Shown: positions 1 to 5,687, counted from the stretch's first letter. The stretch: DNA of 6,002 nt from JBHIFB01 sp046760905 (GCA_046760905.1 JBHIFB010000167.1:1-6002), one strand, 5' to 3'. Translations and numbers: made by a program. The notes: a model not told the origin generated them from the sequence alone.

Positions 1-48
1 CTTTCTTCCGGCCTCCACCTTCACACCCTCTTTCTTTTTCCTTGGCAT
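1..48 (-). CDS. N-terminal fragment of an unknown protein, cut by the window edge
   Basis: Sixteen codons are open from an ATG at 48 to the window edge and read MPRKKKEGVKVEAGRK. A Shine-Dalgarno-like GGGAGA lies at 56-61 on the minus strand, 7 nt before the ATG. A near-consensus sigma70 promoter (136-164) lies about 80 nt further upstream, which makes a real gene start likely. The N-terminus is strongly basic, with no hydrophobic segment in the visible part, so a cytoplasmic or nucleic-acid-binding protein is possible. Too little is present to name a family. An alternative ATG at 88 is in another frame and has no ribosome site. The gene is divergent from the methyltransferase/hflKC operon. 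Confidence 0.5.
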   Translation of the reverse strand, partial: MPRKKKEGVKVEAGRK

Positions 49-135
49 TTAATTTTCTCCCATCGATGCCCTTGGGATTTTCCATTCCCGGGGTCACCGC
101 TTCCCAAAACCGACAGATAGATATATTCGCTAGAA

Positions 136-164
136 AGTATAAGAAGCCCATATTACATTGTCAA
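136..164 (-). promoter_or_regulatory. sigma70-type promoter for the minus-strand gene at the left edge
   Basis: On the minus strand TTGACA (159-164) is followed after exactly 17 bp by TATACT (136-141), six of six and five of six consensus bases. The predicted start of transcription is near 129. This gives a leader of about 80 nt to the ATG at 48. Confidence 0.7.
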
Positions 165-411
165 TGGGGATAGGCCTTATCTGTATTTTCCGCGATGAGC
201 ACTCTCTTTTTCAAAATAACTCTCACCCGTATCCTCTCCATTATGATGCGGATCTCCTCGGCTCGAGCCTCGGATGCCTCGGCATGGGATTCATGTTACC
301 ACGCTTCACATCCTTGCACTCCCACCACGCGTTCGATGCATTCCTTGTTACAGTGACACCACCTGTCTCGTTTCTGCTCGAAGCACAGGCAGCCCGTATT
401 GAAATGAGTTA
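165..411. other. intergenic stretch between divergent promoters, no intact gene
   Basis: No frame here has both a start with a ribosome site and family-like content. Small palindromes are present: GGCTCGAGCC at 260-269 and ATGCC-TC-GGCAT at 274-285. The hexamer CCTCGG occurs three times between 256 and 282. A plus-strand frame open to 415 has the Leu/Ser/His/Pro-rich composition typical of an antisense shadow. The codon-aligned minus-strand frame (433 to 161) reads more like protein but contains one TAA at 296-298 and no ATG before it. It may be a decayed gene (see findings). Confidence 0.5.
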
Positions 412-440
412 TTGACAGGTAAGGACGCTGTCTTTACTAT
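412..440 (+). promoter_or_regulatory. promoter of the methyltransferase-hflKC operon with nested inverted repeats
   Basis: TTGACA at 412-417 is followed after 17 bp by TACTAT (435-440). A better -10 match, TATACT at 438-443, would need a 20 bp spacer. Two short inverted repeats overlap the site: GACAG/CTGTC (414-418 and 428-432) and CTATAC/GTATAG (437-442 and 450-455). They are possible operator half-sites, though nothing identifies a regulator. Transcription would start near 448, leaving a leader of about 95 nt before the methyltransferase ATG. Confidence 0.55.
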
Positions 441-542
441 ACTCATAGGGTATAGAAGATTATCTCGACCCTTACCACTCATAGATGGTGACATAAATGC
501 GCAAAGACGCCATTCCCTGCTCATACCAACCGTTACGGGACG

Positions 543-1259
543 ATGGCACTTTTTGATTTCCCAAGAGAGCCTGAGCCAGAGGGGATGGAGGATGAGGAAG
601 ACGTGGAGGCATACACATCTTCTGCTGCAGAGAAGCACCTGGAGAGACTTGATGGCGAATTCGTTAAACAGATCGAGACAATGAAAGTGAGAAGCGGAAT
701 AGCCCTGGATGTGGGAACCGGCCCGGGATCGATCCCTTCCATGCTCAGCCTCAGGGTGCCGGGACTCACAATAATCGGCCTCGACATCTCGTTGACGATG
801 CTCGGCAAGGCGAAGGAGGCGATACGGGAAGCGAAAGTTACAGAAAGGCTCTTTCTCGTCTGTGCCGACACCAGGAAACTCCCCTTCCGGGATGGGACTT
901 TCGACATGGTCTTTTCAAACTCACTCCTCCATCATCTTCCCGACCCCCTGCCCTGCCTGGATGAGATCTCTCGAGTTGCCGGGGCCGATGGTGCAGTGAT
1001 AATCAGGGACCTCAGGCGTCCGTCAAGACTCACCTACAGGCTGCACGTCGCCTACTTCGGAAGGAGATACACGGGTCGAATGAAGGATCTGTTCGAAGCC
1101 TCTGTACGAAGTTCGTTTACCCACGGGGAGGTTAAAAACCTCCTCTCCTCATCAACACTCACCGGCTGCAGCGCCATCAAATGGGGATCGCAGTATATAG
1201 TTATTGCGAGGCCACCCGGGCGGGCCGTTTCGCCTCCCGGAAATAGAACTCTTATGTGA
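543..1259 (+). CDS. class I SAM-dependent methyltransferase
   Basis: This 238-residue soluble protein has a Rossmann-type methyltransferase fold. Motif I, LDVGTGPGSIP, is at about 55-65. The acidic residue ending strand 2 is D81 in GLDIS. The CADTRKLPF segment (108-115) corresponds to the adenine-contacting loop, and FDMVFSNSLLHHLPDP (120-135) is the motif IV/V region typical of UbiE/COQ5-like (Methyltransf_11/25) enzymes. The N-terminal stretch PREPEPEGMEDEEDVEAY is an acidic lead-in seen in several uncharacterised members, so the start at 543 is favoured although its ribosome site is weak (ACGGGACG). No other ATG, GTG or TTG lies in frame upstream before a stop at 489. The substrate cannot be told from sequence. 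The stop is 22 bp before hflK, suggesting co-transcription. The last about 15 residues are Pro/Arg-rich and probably disordered. Confidence 0.88.
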   Translation: MALFDFPREPEPEGMEDEEDVEAYTSSAAEKHLERLDGEFVKQIETMKVRSGIALDVGTGPGSIPSMLSLRVPGLTIIGLDISLTMLGKAKEAIREAKVTERLFLVCADTRKLPFRDGTFDMVFSNSLLHHLPDPLPCLDEISRVAGADGAVIIRDLRRPSRLTYRLHVAYFGRRYTGRMKDLFEASVRSSFTHGEVKNLLSSSTLTGCSAIKWGSQYIVIARPPGRAVSPPGNRTLM

Positions 1260-1266
1260 GAGTAAC

Positions 1267-1273
1267 AGGAGGG
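1267..1273 (+). promoter_or_regulatory. ribosome binding site deciding the hflK start
   Basis: AGGAGGG lies 8 nt before the ATG at 1282. The same frame is open further upstream to an ATG at 1204, inside the methyltransferase gene, but that ATG has no such site and would add 26 residues unlike the HflK family. This supports 1282 as the true start. Confidence 0.85.
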
Positions 1274-1281
1274 CAGTGACC

Positions 1282-2298
1282 ATGGTAGAAAACGATTATG
1301 ACGAATATGAGGATTACAGGGAGATAAAGCTGCCGAAGATCAACTTCGGAAAAATCCAATCTCTCGGTTCCGGCATGATTATCCTGATCCTGATCGCGAT
1401 CTGGGTTCTCTCGGGAGTTTACATAGTCGATCCCGATGAGCAGGGCGTGGTGAGAAGGTTCGGGAAGATGGTCAGGACCACAACATCCGGTATCAACTAC
1501 CACCTGCCGTGGCCGATCGAGAGAGCCGACACGCCGAAGGTGACCGAGGTGAAGAGGCTCGAAGTGGGATTCAGGACCATCGACCCCGGGCCTCCGGCCC
1601 GATACCGGAAGGTCGCTTACGAATCGGTCATGCTCACAGGAGATGAGAACATCGTGGACTGCGAGATAATAGTCCAGTACAAGATAAAGGATGCGCCTGA
1701 CTACCTCTTCAACGTGCGGGACAAGGAGGAATCGATCAGGGCCGCCTCTGAATCAGCGTTAAGACAGATAATCGGCAAGCACAACATCGATGAAGCGCTC
1801 ACCACGGGGAAGCATGAAATTCAGGTGAAGACGCAGGAGCTTCTTCAGAAGATCTTTGACAAGTATGACTTCGGGCTTCTCGTGGTAGCAGTACAGCTTC
1901 AGGATGTTCACCCTCCGAAAGACGTTGTCCAGGCGTTCAAGGATGTGGCGAGCGCGAAGGAGGACAAGAACAAGCTCATTAACCTCGCCCAGGGCTACAA
2001 CAACGATGTGATTCCAAAGACCCGGGGCCAGGCACAGAAGATACTCAGGGAAGCGGAAGCGTACAGGGAGGAAAGGATAAACAGGGCCCAGGGAGATGTC
2101 GAGCGTTTCCTGAAGGTACTCGGTGAATACAGGAAGGCGAAAGAGGTGACGGCGAGACGTCTCTACCTCGAGACCCTCGAGAAGATACTGCCGAAGGTTA
2201 AGAAAGTGATTGCGAAGACGGGTAAAGACGGTAGCAACTTCCTCGGAGTCCTTCCCATAGAACCGCTCATGGGGAGTGAGAAAGGAGGCGAAAGATGA
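1282..2298 (+). CDS. hflK: HflK, membrane SPFH subunit of the FtsH modulator complex
   Basis: The protein has 338 residues, shorter than E. coli HflK (about 419) because the Gly-rich N-terminal and C-terminal tails are reduced. A short acidic cytoplasmic N-terminus (1-30, rich in Asp, Glu and Tyr) precedes one transmembrane helix (about 31-48). The SPFH/band 7 domain then faces the periplasm, starting at YIVDPDEQGVVRRFGKM. The most conserved family segment is VQLQDVHPPKDVVQAFKDV (205-223) and the ASAKEDKNKLINLAQGY that follows. A long charged coiled coil (about 245-310) comes next. With HflC it forms the large cage that encloses FtsH and limits its access to membrane substrates; this role is known from E. 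coli and inferred here. The stop overlaps the hflC start (ATGA), indicating translational coupling. FtsH itself is not in the window. Confidence 0.96.
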   Translation: MVENDYDEYEDYREIKLPKINFGKIQSLGSGMIILILIAIWVLSGVYIVDPDEQGVVRRFGKMVRTTTSGINYHLPWPIERADTPKVTEVKRLEVGFRTIDPGPPARYRKVAYESVMLTGDENIVDCEIIVQYKIKDAPDYLFNVRDKEESIRAASESALRQIIGKHNIDEALTTGKHEIQVKTQELLQKIFDKYDFGLLVVAVQLQDVHPPKDVVQAFKDVASAKEDKNKLINLAQGYNNDVIPKTRGQAQKILREAEAYREERINRAQGDVERFLKVLGEYRKAKEVTARRLYLETLEKILPKVKKVIAKTGKDGSNFLGVLPIEPLMGSEKGGER

Positions 2299-3155
2299 GA
2301 ACTGGGAAAATTCTTACGGTATTAATAATCCTGGCTGCGATTGTTCTCATCTCCGCCGCTTTCGTGGTCGATGAGACCAACCAGGTAGTGATAACCCAGA
2401 TGGGTAAGCCCGTTAGGACCGTGAGGGAACCGGGGCTCTATTTCAAGATTCCCTTCCCCATACAGCAGGTTAACCGGTTCGACGACAGACTGCTCGAGTA
2501 CGACTCCGCCCCAACGGAGATCATCACGAAGGACAAGAAGAACCTTGTGATAGACAACTATGCGCTCTGGAGGATCATCGATCCGCTCAAGTTCATGCAG
2601 GCGGTGCGTGATGAAAACGGTGCCCAGTCGCGACTCGATGACATCATCTACTCAATGCTAAGGGTGGAGCTCGGTAAATACGACCTGCACGACATCGTTG
2701 CCATCTCAAGGGAAGAGATAATGGAGACGGTGACGGGGATGTGCAATCAGAAGGCTCTTGAATATGGCATCGAGGTACTGGACGTTCGCATAAAGAGGGC
2801 CGACCTCCCCGAGGAGAACGAGAAGCACGTGTTCGACCGCATGAGGGCCGAGCGTCAGAGGATGGCGAATCAGTACAGGTCGGAGGGGGAGGAGGAAGCG
2901 ACAAAGATACGAGCGGAAACAGACAAGGAGAAGGTAATTATTCTTGCAGAGGCATACAGGGAAGCGCAGAAGACAAAGGGTGAAGGGGATGCAGAAGCCG
3001 CCAGGATATACGCCAATGCCTTTGGAAGGGCGCCGGCGTTCTATGAGTTTGTAAGAACACTTGAGGCATACGAACAAACCATCGACGAGAACACGACCAT
3101 CGTGCTCTCACCGGAGGCGGAGTTCTTCGAGTACCTGTGGAAGAGCGGGTATTGA
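2295..3155 (+). CDS. hflC: HflC, partner SPFH subunit of the FtsH modulator complex
   Basis: The protein has 286 residues (E. coli about 334). An N-terminal signal-anchor helix (about 6-24) is followed directly by the SPFH domain (VVDETNQVVITQMGKPVR, GLYFKIPFPIQQV). The family signature DVRIKRADLPEENEKHVFDR (163-182), with RMRAERQRMANQYRSEGEEE after it, is intact. A charged coiled-coil region (about 182-240) and the conserved FYEFVRTLEAYE segment (249-260) follow, and the C-terminus is short (LWKSGY). AAAGGAGGCG at 2281-2290 provides an AGGAGG site 6 nt before the ATG, which overlaps the hflK stop as ATGA. The single anchor places the bulk of the protein in the periplasm with HflK. No catalytic motif for proteolysis is visible, as expected, since HflC is a modulator and not a protease despite old annotations. 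Confidence 0.96.
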   Translation: MRTGKILTVLIILAAIVLISAAFVVDETNQVVITQMGKPVRTVREPGLYFKIPFPIQQVNRFDDRLLEYDSAPTEIITKDKKNLVIDNYALWRIIDPLKFMQAVRDENGAQSRLDDIIYSMLRVELGKYDLHDIVAISREEIMETVTGMCNQKALEYGIEVLDVRIKRADLPEENEKHVFDRMRAERQRMANQYRSEGEEEATKIRAETDKEKVIILAEAYREAQKTKGEGDAEAARIYANAFGRAPAFYEFVRTLEAYEQTIDENTTIVLSPEAEFFEYLWKSGY

Positions 3156-3227
3156 TGCTTGTTCGGATGACTTTATGGTTTGTGATCTATGGGAAAACTC
3201 TCTTGAAAACGATAGGTCGGTGTTGAG

Positions 3228-3551
3228 GTGACGCCTTTAAAAATCTTGATACTGACGGTTCTCATCATCTTTTTCTACAGGATGGTGAAAGGAGCCGTTC
3301 TTTCCTCGTACGGGCTTGGATCCGGCAGGAAGGCAATCCCGCGTGACCGCCAGAGGCCTAAAACGTCGAAACGGGTCCAGTGCCCCTGGTGTGAGAGCTG
3401 GAACGTGAGCCAGTACCGGGATCTGAGGAGCATCTACCTGTTTTTGATTTTTATCACCCTGGGGTTGATTCTGCTCATCATGCCGGTTTTCCCTCGGGTA
3501 AATGTCTGCAACAGCTGCGGAAGGAGGTGGTCTTTCGGTATGAAAAAATGA
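3228..3551 (+). CDS. small membrane protein with two CxxC knuckles split by a transmembrane helix
   Basis: This 107-residue protein is not from a family I can name. Visible parts in order: an N-terminal hydrophobic helix (about 4-19), a basic linker (21-50) with many Arg and Lys, CPWC (52-55), a second hydrophobic helix (about 69-88), CNSC (94-97) and a basic tail ending in two lysines. CPWC and CNSC resemble the two knuckles of a zinc ribbon, but a membrane-spanning stretch lies between them. If the second helix is a tight hairpin, the two pairs could still meet; otherwise each lies on its own side of the membrane. The start is GTG at 3228; a stop at 3213-3215 excludes longer forms, and the ribosome site is poor (AGG at 3214-3216). 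It lies 72 bp after hflC in the same direction with no visible terminator between, so co-transcription is possible. Its stop overlaps the 3' end of the convergent tRNA-Lys gene. Confidence 0.75.
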   Translation: MTPLKILILTVLIIFFYRMVKGAVLSSYGLGSGRKAIPRDRQRPKTSKRVQCPWCESWNVSQYRDLRSIYLFLIFITLGLILLIMPVFPRVNVCNSCGRRWSFGMKK

Positions 3552-3621
3552 GCCGTGCTGGGATCGAACCAGCGACCCTCTGCTTAAAAGGCAGATGCTC
3601 TACCAACTGAGCTAACGGCTC
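3549..3621 (-). tRNA. tRNA-Lys (anticodon UUU)
   Basis: The 73 nt fold is a complete cloverleaf. The acceptor stem is GAGCCGT with ACGGCTC. The D arm is GCTC/GAGC, with AGTTGGTA in the loop. The anticodon stem is TCTGC/GCAGA with loop CTTTTAA, giving anticodon TTT. The variable loop has 5 nt, and the T arm is GCTGG/CCAGC with loop TTCGATC. The discriminator base is A, and CCA is not encoded. A run of six T follows immediately (3543-3548 on the minus strand). A consensus promoter lies 13 bp upstream. The gene is convergent with the small membrane protein gene and overlaps its stop codon by 3 bp. Confidence 0.98.
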
Positions 3622-3634
3622 ACATTCTGCCACT

Positions 3635-3663
3635 ATTTTAATTCTTTCCGATGCCAGTGTCAA
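3635..3663 (-). promoter_or_regulatory. promoter of tRNA-Lys
   Basis: On the minus strand TTGACA (3658-3663) is separated by 17 bp from TAAAAT (3635-3640), which lies 13 bp before the first tRNA base. The same layout is found before the broken tRNA-Lys copy at 5659-5687. Confidence 0.85.
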
Positions 3664-3668
3664 TCACT

Positions 3669-3707
3669 CAAACAAACAGCCACCCCCGCTGGTGCGAGAG
3701 GCGGCTG
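3669..3707 (-). terminator. intrinsic terminator of the beta-helix protein gene
   Basis: On the minus strand CAGCCGCCTC (3698-3707) can pair with GGGGTGGCTG (3677-3686), ten pairs with two G-U wobbles, around an 11 nt loop. The T-rich tail TTTGTTTGAG follows. It starts 18 bp after the stop codon at 3726 and ends just before the tRNA-Lys promoter, so it insulates the two transcription units. Confidence 0.7.
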
Positions 3708-3725
3708 TGTGGTTGTGTGTAATTG

Positions 3726-5165
3726 TCATTCGGTTACCGTGAATGTGAAACTATCTTCGTCAAATACTATCCCCGGTGGTAATCCAACACCCGACCAGTA
3801 ATTATATACACCCATGGTAGCATCTGAAGGTATGTCGTAAGTTGTGTGAACTTGTGCGGTATAGTTTGCCGGTAGTATGTATCTGTTTGGCCCCATGATG
3901 ATATCAGGTGTGCTTCCAGATAGTGTGGCTATTGACAATGCCCAGAACGGTTGCGACCAACCCCACCGGTTTATTGCCGTATAGGTAACGCCCAACTGAC
4001 CGCCTGGAGCTACTTCAGTAATATCTGGTGTAATATAAAGCGTAAGATAATCCAGTTGGTTGAAGTAATGAGTACCCATGTCGCTTCTTGTTCCATCAGC
4101 GTCGGACAAATTCGGGTCTCCAGTATCAATACAGGGCGAACCCCACAGAAGACGGTGGTCAGTATATAATGACGTATCGGGTTGCACGAACATCGGGTCC
4201 TCGTCAATCATACCATCTCCCCAGTTGAGGGTGCATCCTTCACAGACGAATACCGCTTCCTCCCCCCCCTCTACATCTGAGTAAGAAATCGTCAACGTGG
4301 CCGGTATCGTGTATTTGTTGACTACGATCTCTTCGCCCGAAGGTGCGGTATTGCCCCAGAAAATAGTATTGGACACGGTTACATTGCAGTCTTCCCAGAC
4401 CGTGAGCCCTCCACTATATGTGGTGGCGGTATTAACGGTGATTGTGTTGTTGGTGATGGTTGGGTTAGCGTTTAGATAGCACTCGATCCCGCCGGAGGTA
4501 TCGGCAACATTGGCGCTGATAAGGTTGTTGCTGATTATATGACTGCCCGTCTCGATCAATATTATGCCACCGCCCCATATGTTGCTGGAATTCCCACTGA
4601 TTATGTTATTGCTGATCGTGGGCCCCCCTAACCAACAATTGATTCCCCCTCCAGAGTAGTCAGCCTGGTTGCCAGTGATCGTGTTGCCCTCAATGGTCGG
4701 GTAAGAATCTTGGCATCGAATCCCCCCGCCCCAGCCTGCCGTATTCCCCATGATCATGTTGCCCACAATTGTTGGAGAAGATTCATGGCAATAAATTCCG
4801 CCGCCATAGTAATCCGCATATCCATTCGTAATCGTAAATCCCTTCAGGACTGAACTTGCTTCCTCGCCATTGTGGAAGTAGAATCCACGATGTGGTTCCA
4901 CTTCACTCCCCTCACAATCAATAATACAACTTTCCGGCCCATTCTCCGACATCACAACCATGGCCTTACCCAAAAAATCAATGTTCCGGTTTCCATCGCC
5001 AGTGTAAGTACCATCGGCCACAAGCACTGTGTCACCGTCAACAGCACCATTGATACCTGCTTGAATAGTGGCGGAGTCAGCAGGTACGTGGATGGTGGTG
5101 GCGTTAAGTACCGAAACATAGAACGAGAGAAGAACTGCTGAAAGCAAAAAAACGAGAGCACGCAT
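3726..5165 (-). CDS. secreted right-handed parallel beta-helix repeat protein
   Basis: The protein has 479 residues from the ATG at 5165, preceded by GAGGT 6 nt upstream. The frame stays open for 67 more codons, but that stretch has no ribosome site and lies in the leader. Residues 1-22 are a signal peptide (MRALVFLLSAVLLSFYVSVL, then NA) with cleavage expected before TTIHVP. Residues 23-115 form the capping start of a pectate-lyase-like fold (TIQAGINGAVDGDTVLVADG). Six coils of about 26 residues follow (116-274), each with a GGGI or GGI turn, PTI and NNxIxGN. After the helix come SPCIDTGDPN (343-352) and the DMG(T/A)xxF motif common in such proteins. An Ig-like domain (about 372-479) closes the chain. 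No catalytic triad or Por/T9SS tail is recognisable. The likely role is an extracellular adhesin or carbohydrate-binding protein; that is inference. GC content looks lower than in the hfl genes. Confidence 0.88.
   Translation of the reverse strand: MRALVFLLSAVLLSFYVSVLNATTIHVPADSATIQAGINGAVDGDTVLVADGTYTGDGNRNIDFLGKAMVVMSENGPESCIIDCEGSEVEPHRGFYFHNGEEASSVLKGFTITNGYADYYGGGIYCHESSPTIVGNMIMGNTAGWGGGIRCQDSYPTIEGNTITGNQADYSGGGINCWLGGPTISNNIISGNSSNIWGGGIILIETGSHIISNNLISANVADTSGGIECYLNANPTITNNTITVNTATTYSGGLTVWEDCNVTVSNTIFWGNTAPSGEEIVVNKYTIPATLTISYSDVEGGEEAVFVCEGCTLNWGDGMIDEDPMFVQPDTSLYTDHRLLWGSPCIDTGDPNLSDADGTRSDMGTHYFNQLDYLTLYITPDITEVAPGGQLGVTYTAINRWGWSQPFWALSIATLSGSTPDIIMGPNRYILPANYTAQVHTTYDIPSDATMGVYNYWSGVGLPPGIVFDEDSFTFTVTE
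4344..4820 (-). repeat. six in-frame beta-helix coil repeats (about 78 bp each)
   Basis: The six units begin at residues 116, 144, 170, 196, 223 and 249 of the beta-helix protein. Each carries a Gly-Gly-(Gly)-Ile/Leu turn, then PTI or an equivalent, then NN/GN-x-I/L-x-x-N. DNA identity between units is only partial, so they are old protein repeats and not recent tandem duplications. Confidence 0.75.
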
Positions 5166-5224
5166 GACGACCTCACATGGTGAGAGTTTTAAGAGACAGT
5201 GGCTATCTTTATTAAGTTTTAACC

Positions 5225-5251
5225 TTGTTACCCTACACTTACGGATAACAA
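5225..5251 (-). promoter_or_regulatory. hairpin in the 5' leader of the beta-helix gene
   Basis: On the minus strand TTGTTATCC (5243-5251) pairs with GGGTAACAA (5225-5233), nine pairs with one U-G wobble as RNA, around a 9 nt loop. It lies between the promoter and the ribosome site, about 60 nt before the ATG. No T tract follows, so it is not a terminator. It could be an RNA stability or control element, or a DNA operator. Confidence 0.45.
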
Positions 5252-5291
5252 TGAGTGTCAAAAAAACTGTGGGTGGTTGTTTATAAATTTC

Positions 5292-5321
5292 AGTATACCA
5301 TAATTGGTGATAAAATATCAA
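5292..5321 (-). promoter_or_regulatory. promoter of the beta-helix protein gene
   Basis: On the minus strand TTGATA (5316-5321) and TATACT (5292-5297) are separated by 18 bp. Transcription would start near 5285, giving a leader of about 120 nt that contains the hairpin at 5225-5251. Confidence 0.65.
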
Positions 5322-5526
5322 GTGTTTTCTATTTATTATATCTGCCAGGTGGCGGAAATCTTTCACCCGAGTTTTCAGTCTTCAGGAGTTTTAGGTAAAA
5401 CAAGCGGTTTATTCGGGATCAGTTTTTCCCACCGGATGGAATAGCAACCCAAGGCGGGTTTTTGGAGGGAGTGGAATTGGTGTCCATATGGTGTCTATAG
5501 CCCATCAAAATACATGCAACTAGATA
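5322..5526. other. intergenic stretch upstream of the beta-helix promoter
   Basis: No gene can be supported. A minus-strand frame from 5496 to a TGA near 5379 reads in a protein-like way (for example KPALGCYSIRWEKLIPNKP) but has no start codon with a ribosome site and is cut by a TAG upstream. It may be a decayed end of something. A small hairpin AACCC-aaggc-GGGTT at 5446-5460 with TTT after it on the plus strand is a weak terminator candidate. Confidence 0.4.
5478..5499 (+). repeat. 11 bp tandem repeat, two copies
   Basis: TGGTGTCCATA (5478-5488) is followed directly by TGGTGTCTATA (5489-5499), with one mismatch. It could be a protein-binding direct repeat or a chance pair; nothing nearby decides. 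Confidence 0.4.
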
Positions 5527-5583
5527 TTAAAAGAAAACCGCTGCAAGCTCTTGTCCCAAAACATAACTACAAGAGCTACAGCG
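5527..5583 (-). terminator. strong intrinsic terminator downstream of the broken tRNA-Lys
   Basis: On the minus strand CGCTG-T-AGCTCTTGT style arms pair over 14 positions: ACAAGAGCT (5569-5577) with AGCTCTTGT (5546-5554), and CAGCG (5579-5583) with CGCTG (5539-5543). A small internal bulge separates the two helices and the loop is 14 nt. GGTTTTCTTTT follows (down to 5529). It begins about 20 nt after the tRNA-like sequence ends, so a transcript from the promoter at 5659-5687 would stop here. Confidence 0.75.
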
Positions 5584-5601
5584 ACTTAGAAATCAGTCTG
5601 G

Positions 5602-5646
5602 ACTCTGCTTAAAAGGTGTTTGCTTTCCAACTGAGCTAACGGCTCA
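5602..5646 (-). pseudogene. broken tRNA-Lys, 5' half only
   Basis: The minus strand begins with the acceptor 5' strand and D arm of the intact tRNA-Lys: 23 bases (5627-5649, including 3 flanking bases) are identical to 3603-3625. CCTTTTAAGCAGAG (5603-5616) is also identical, covering the anticodon loop and the 3' side of its stem. The connecting 12 nt are changed and one base shorter, so the anticodon stem (ACAC opposite GCAGA) no longer pairs and the D stem is weakened. The variable loop, T arm and 3' acceptor strand are absent; unrelated sequence follows. It cannot make a working tRNA. A promoter and a terminator on either side mean it could still be transcribed as an RNA of about 125 nt. 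Confidence 0.85.
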
Positions 5647-5658
5647 CATCACGGCAAT

Positions 5659-5687
5659 AGTTTAATGCCGACAGTTGGCTCTGTCAA
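5659..5687 (-). promoter_or_regulatory. promoter before the broken tRNA-Lys
   Basis: On the minus strand TTGACA (5682-5687) and TAAACT (5659-5664) are 17 bp apart, and the -10 lies 13 bp before the tRNA-like sequence. Spacing and position match the intact tRNA-Lys promoter exactly (GATTGACA is shared), although the spacer bases have diverged. Transcription would start near 5652. Confidence 0.7.

Noticed and set aside
158..415. 85-codon plus-strand open frame
   Set aside because: It starts at a TTG without a ribosome site, overlaps the minus-strand promoter and has the composition of an antisense shadow.
1204..1281. Upstream extension of hflK by 26 codons
   Set aside because: It lies inside the methyltransferase gene, lacks a ribosome site and does not resemble HflK N-termini; the ATG at 1282 has AGGAGGG.
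3478..3663. 61-codon minus-strand open frame
   Set aside because: It runs through the tRNA-Lys gene; it is a by-product of the tRNA sequence.
4344..4820. CRISPR-like repetition
   Set aside because: The repetition is at protein level, in frame, with degenerate DNA and no fixed repeat/spacer pattern.
4952..5176. Alternative small frames over the beta-helix gene, on both strands
   Set aside because: They overlap the signal peptide and first domain of the real gene and lack ribosome sites.
5241..5252. Similarity of ACGGATAACAAT to part of the lac operator
   Set aside because: The match is short, half of an unrelated stem-loop, and there is no lac-type gene nearby.
5166..5366. 67-codon N-terminal extension of the beta-helix protein
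   Set aside because: It would bury the signal peptide inside the chain, and the stretch contains the promoter and leader hairpin; the ATG at 5165 has GAGGT upstream.
5602..5646. Second functional tRNA-Lys
   Set aside because: The T arm and 3' acceptor strand are absent and the anticodon stem does not pair.
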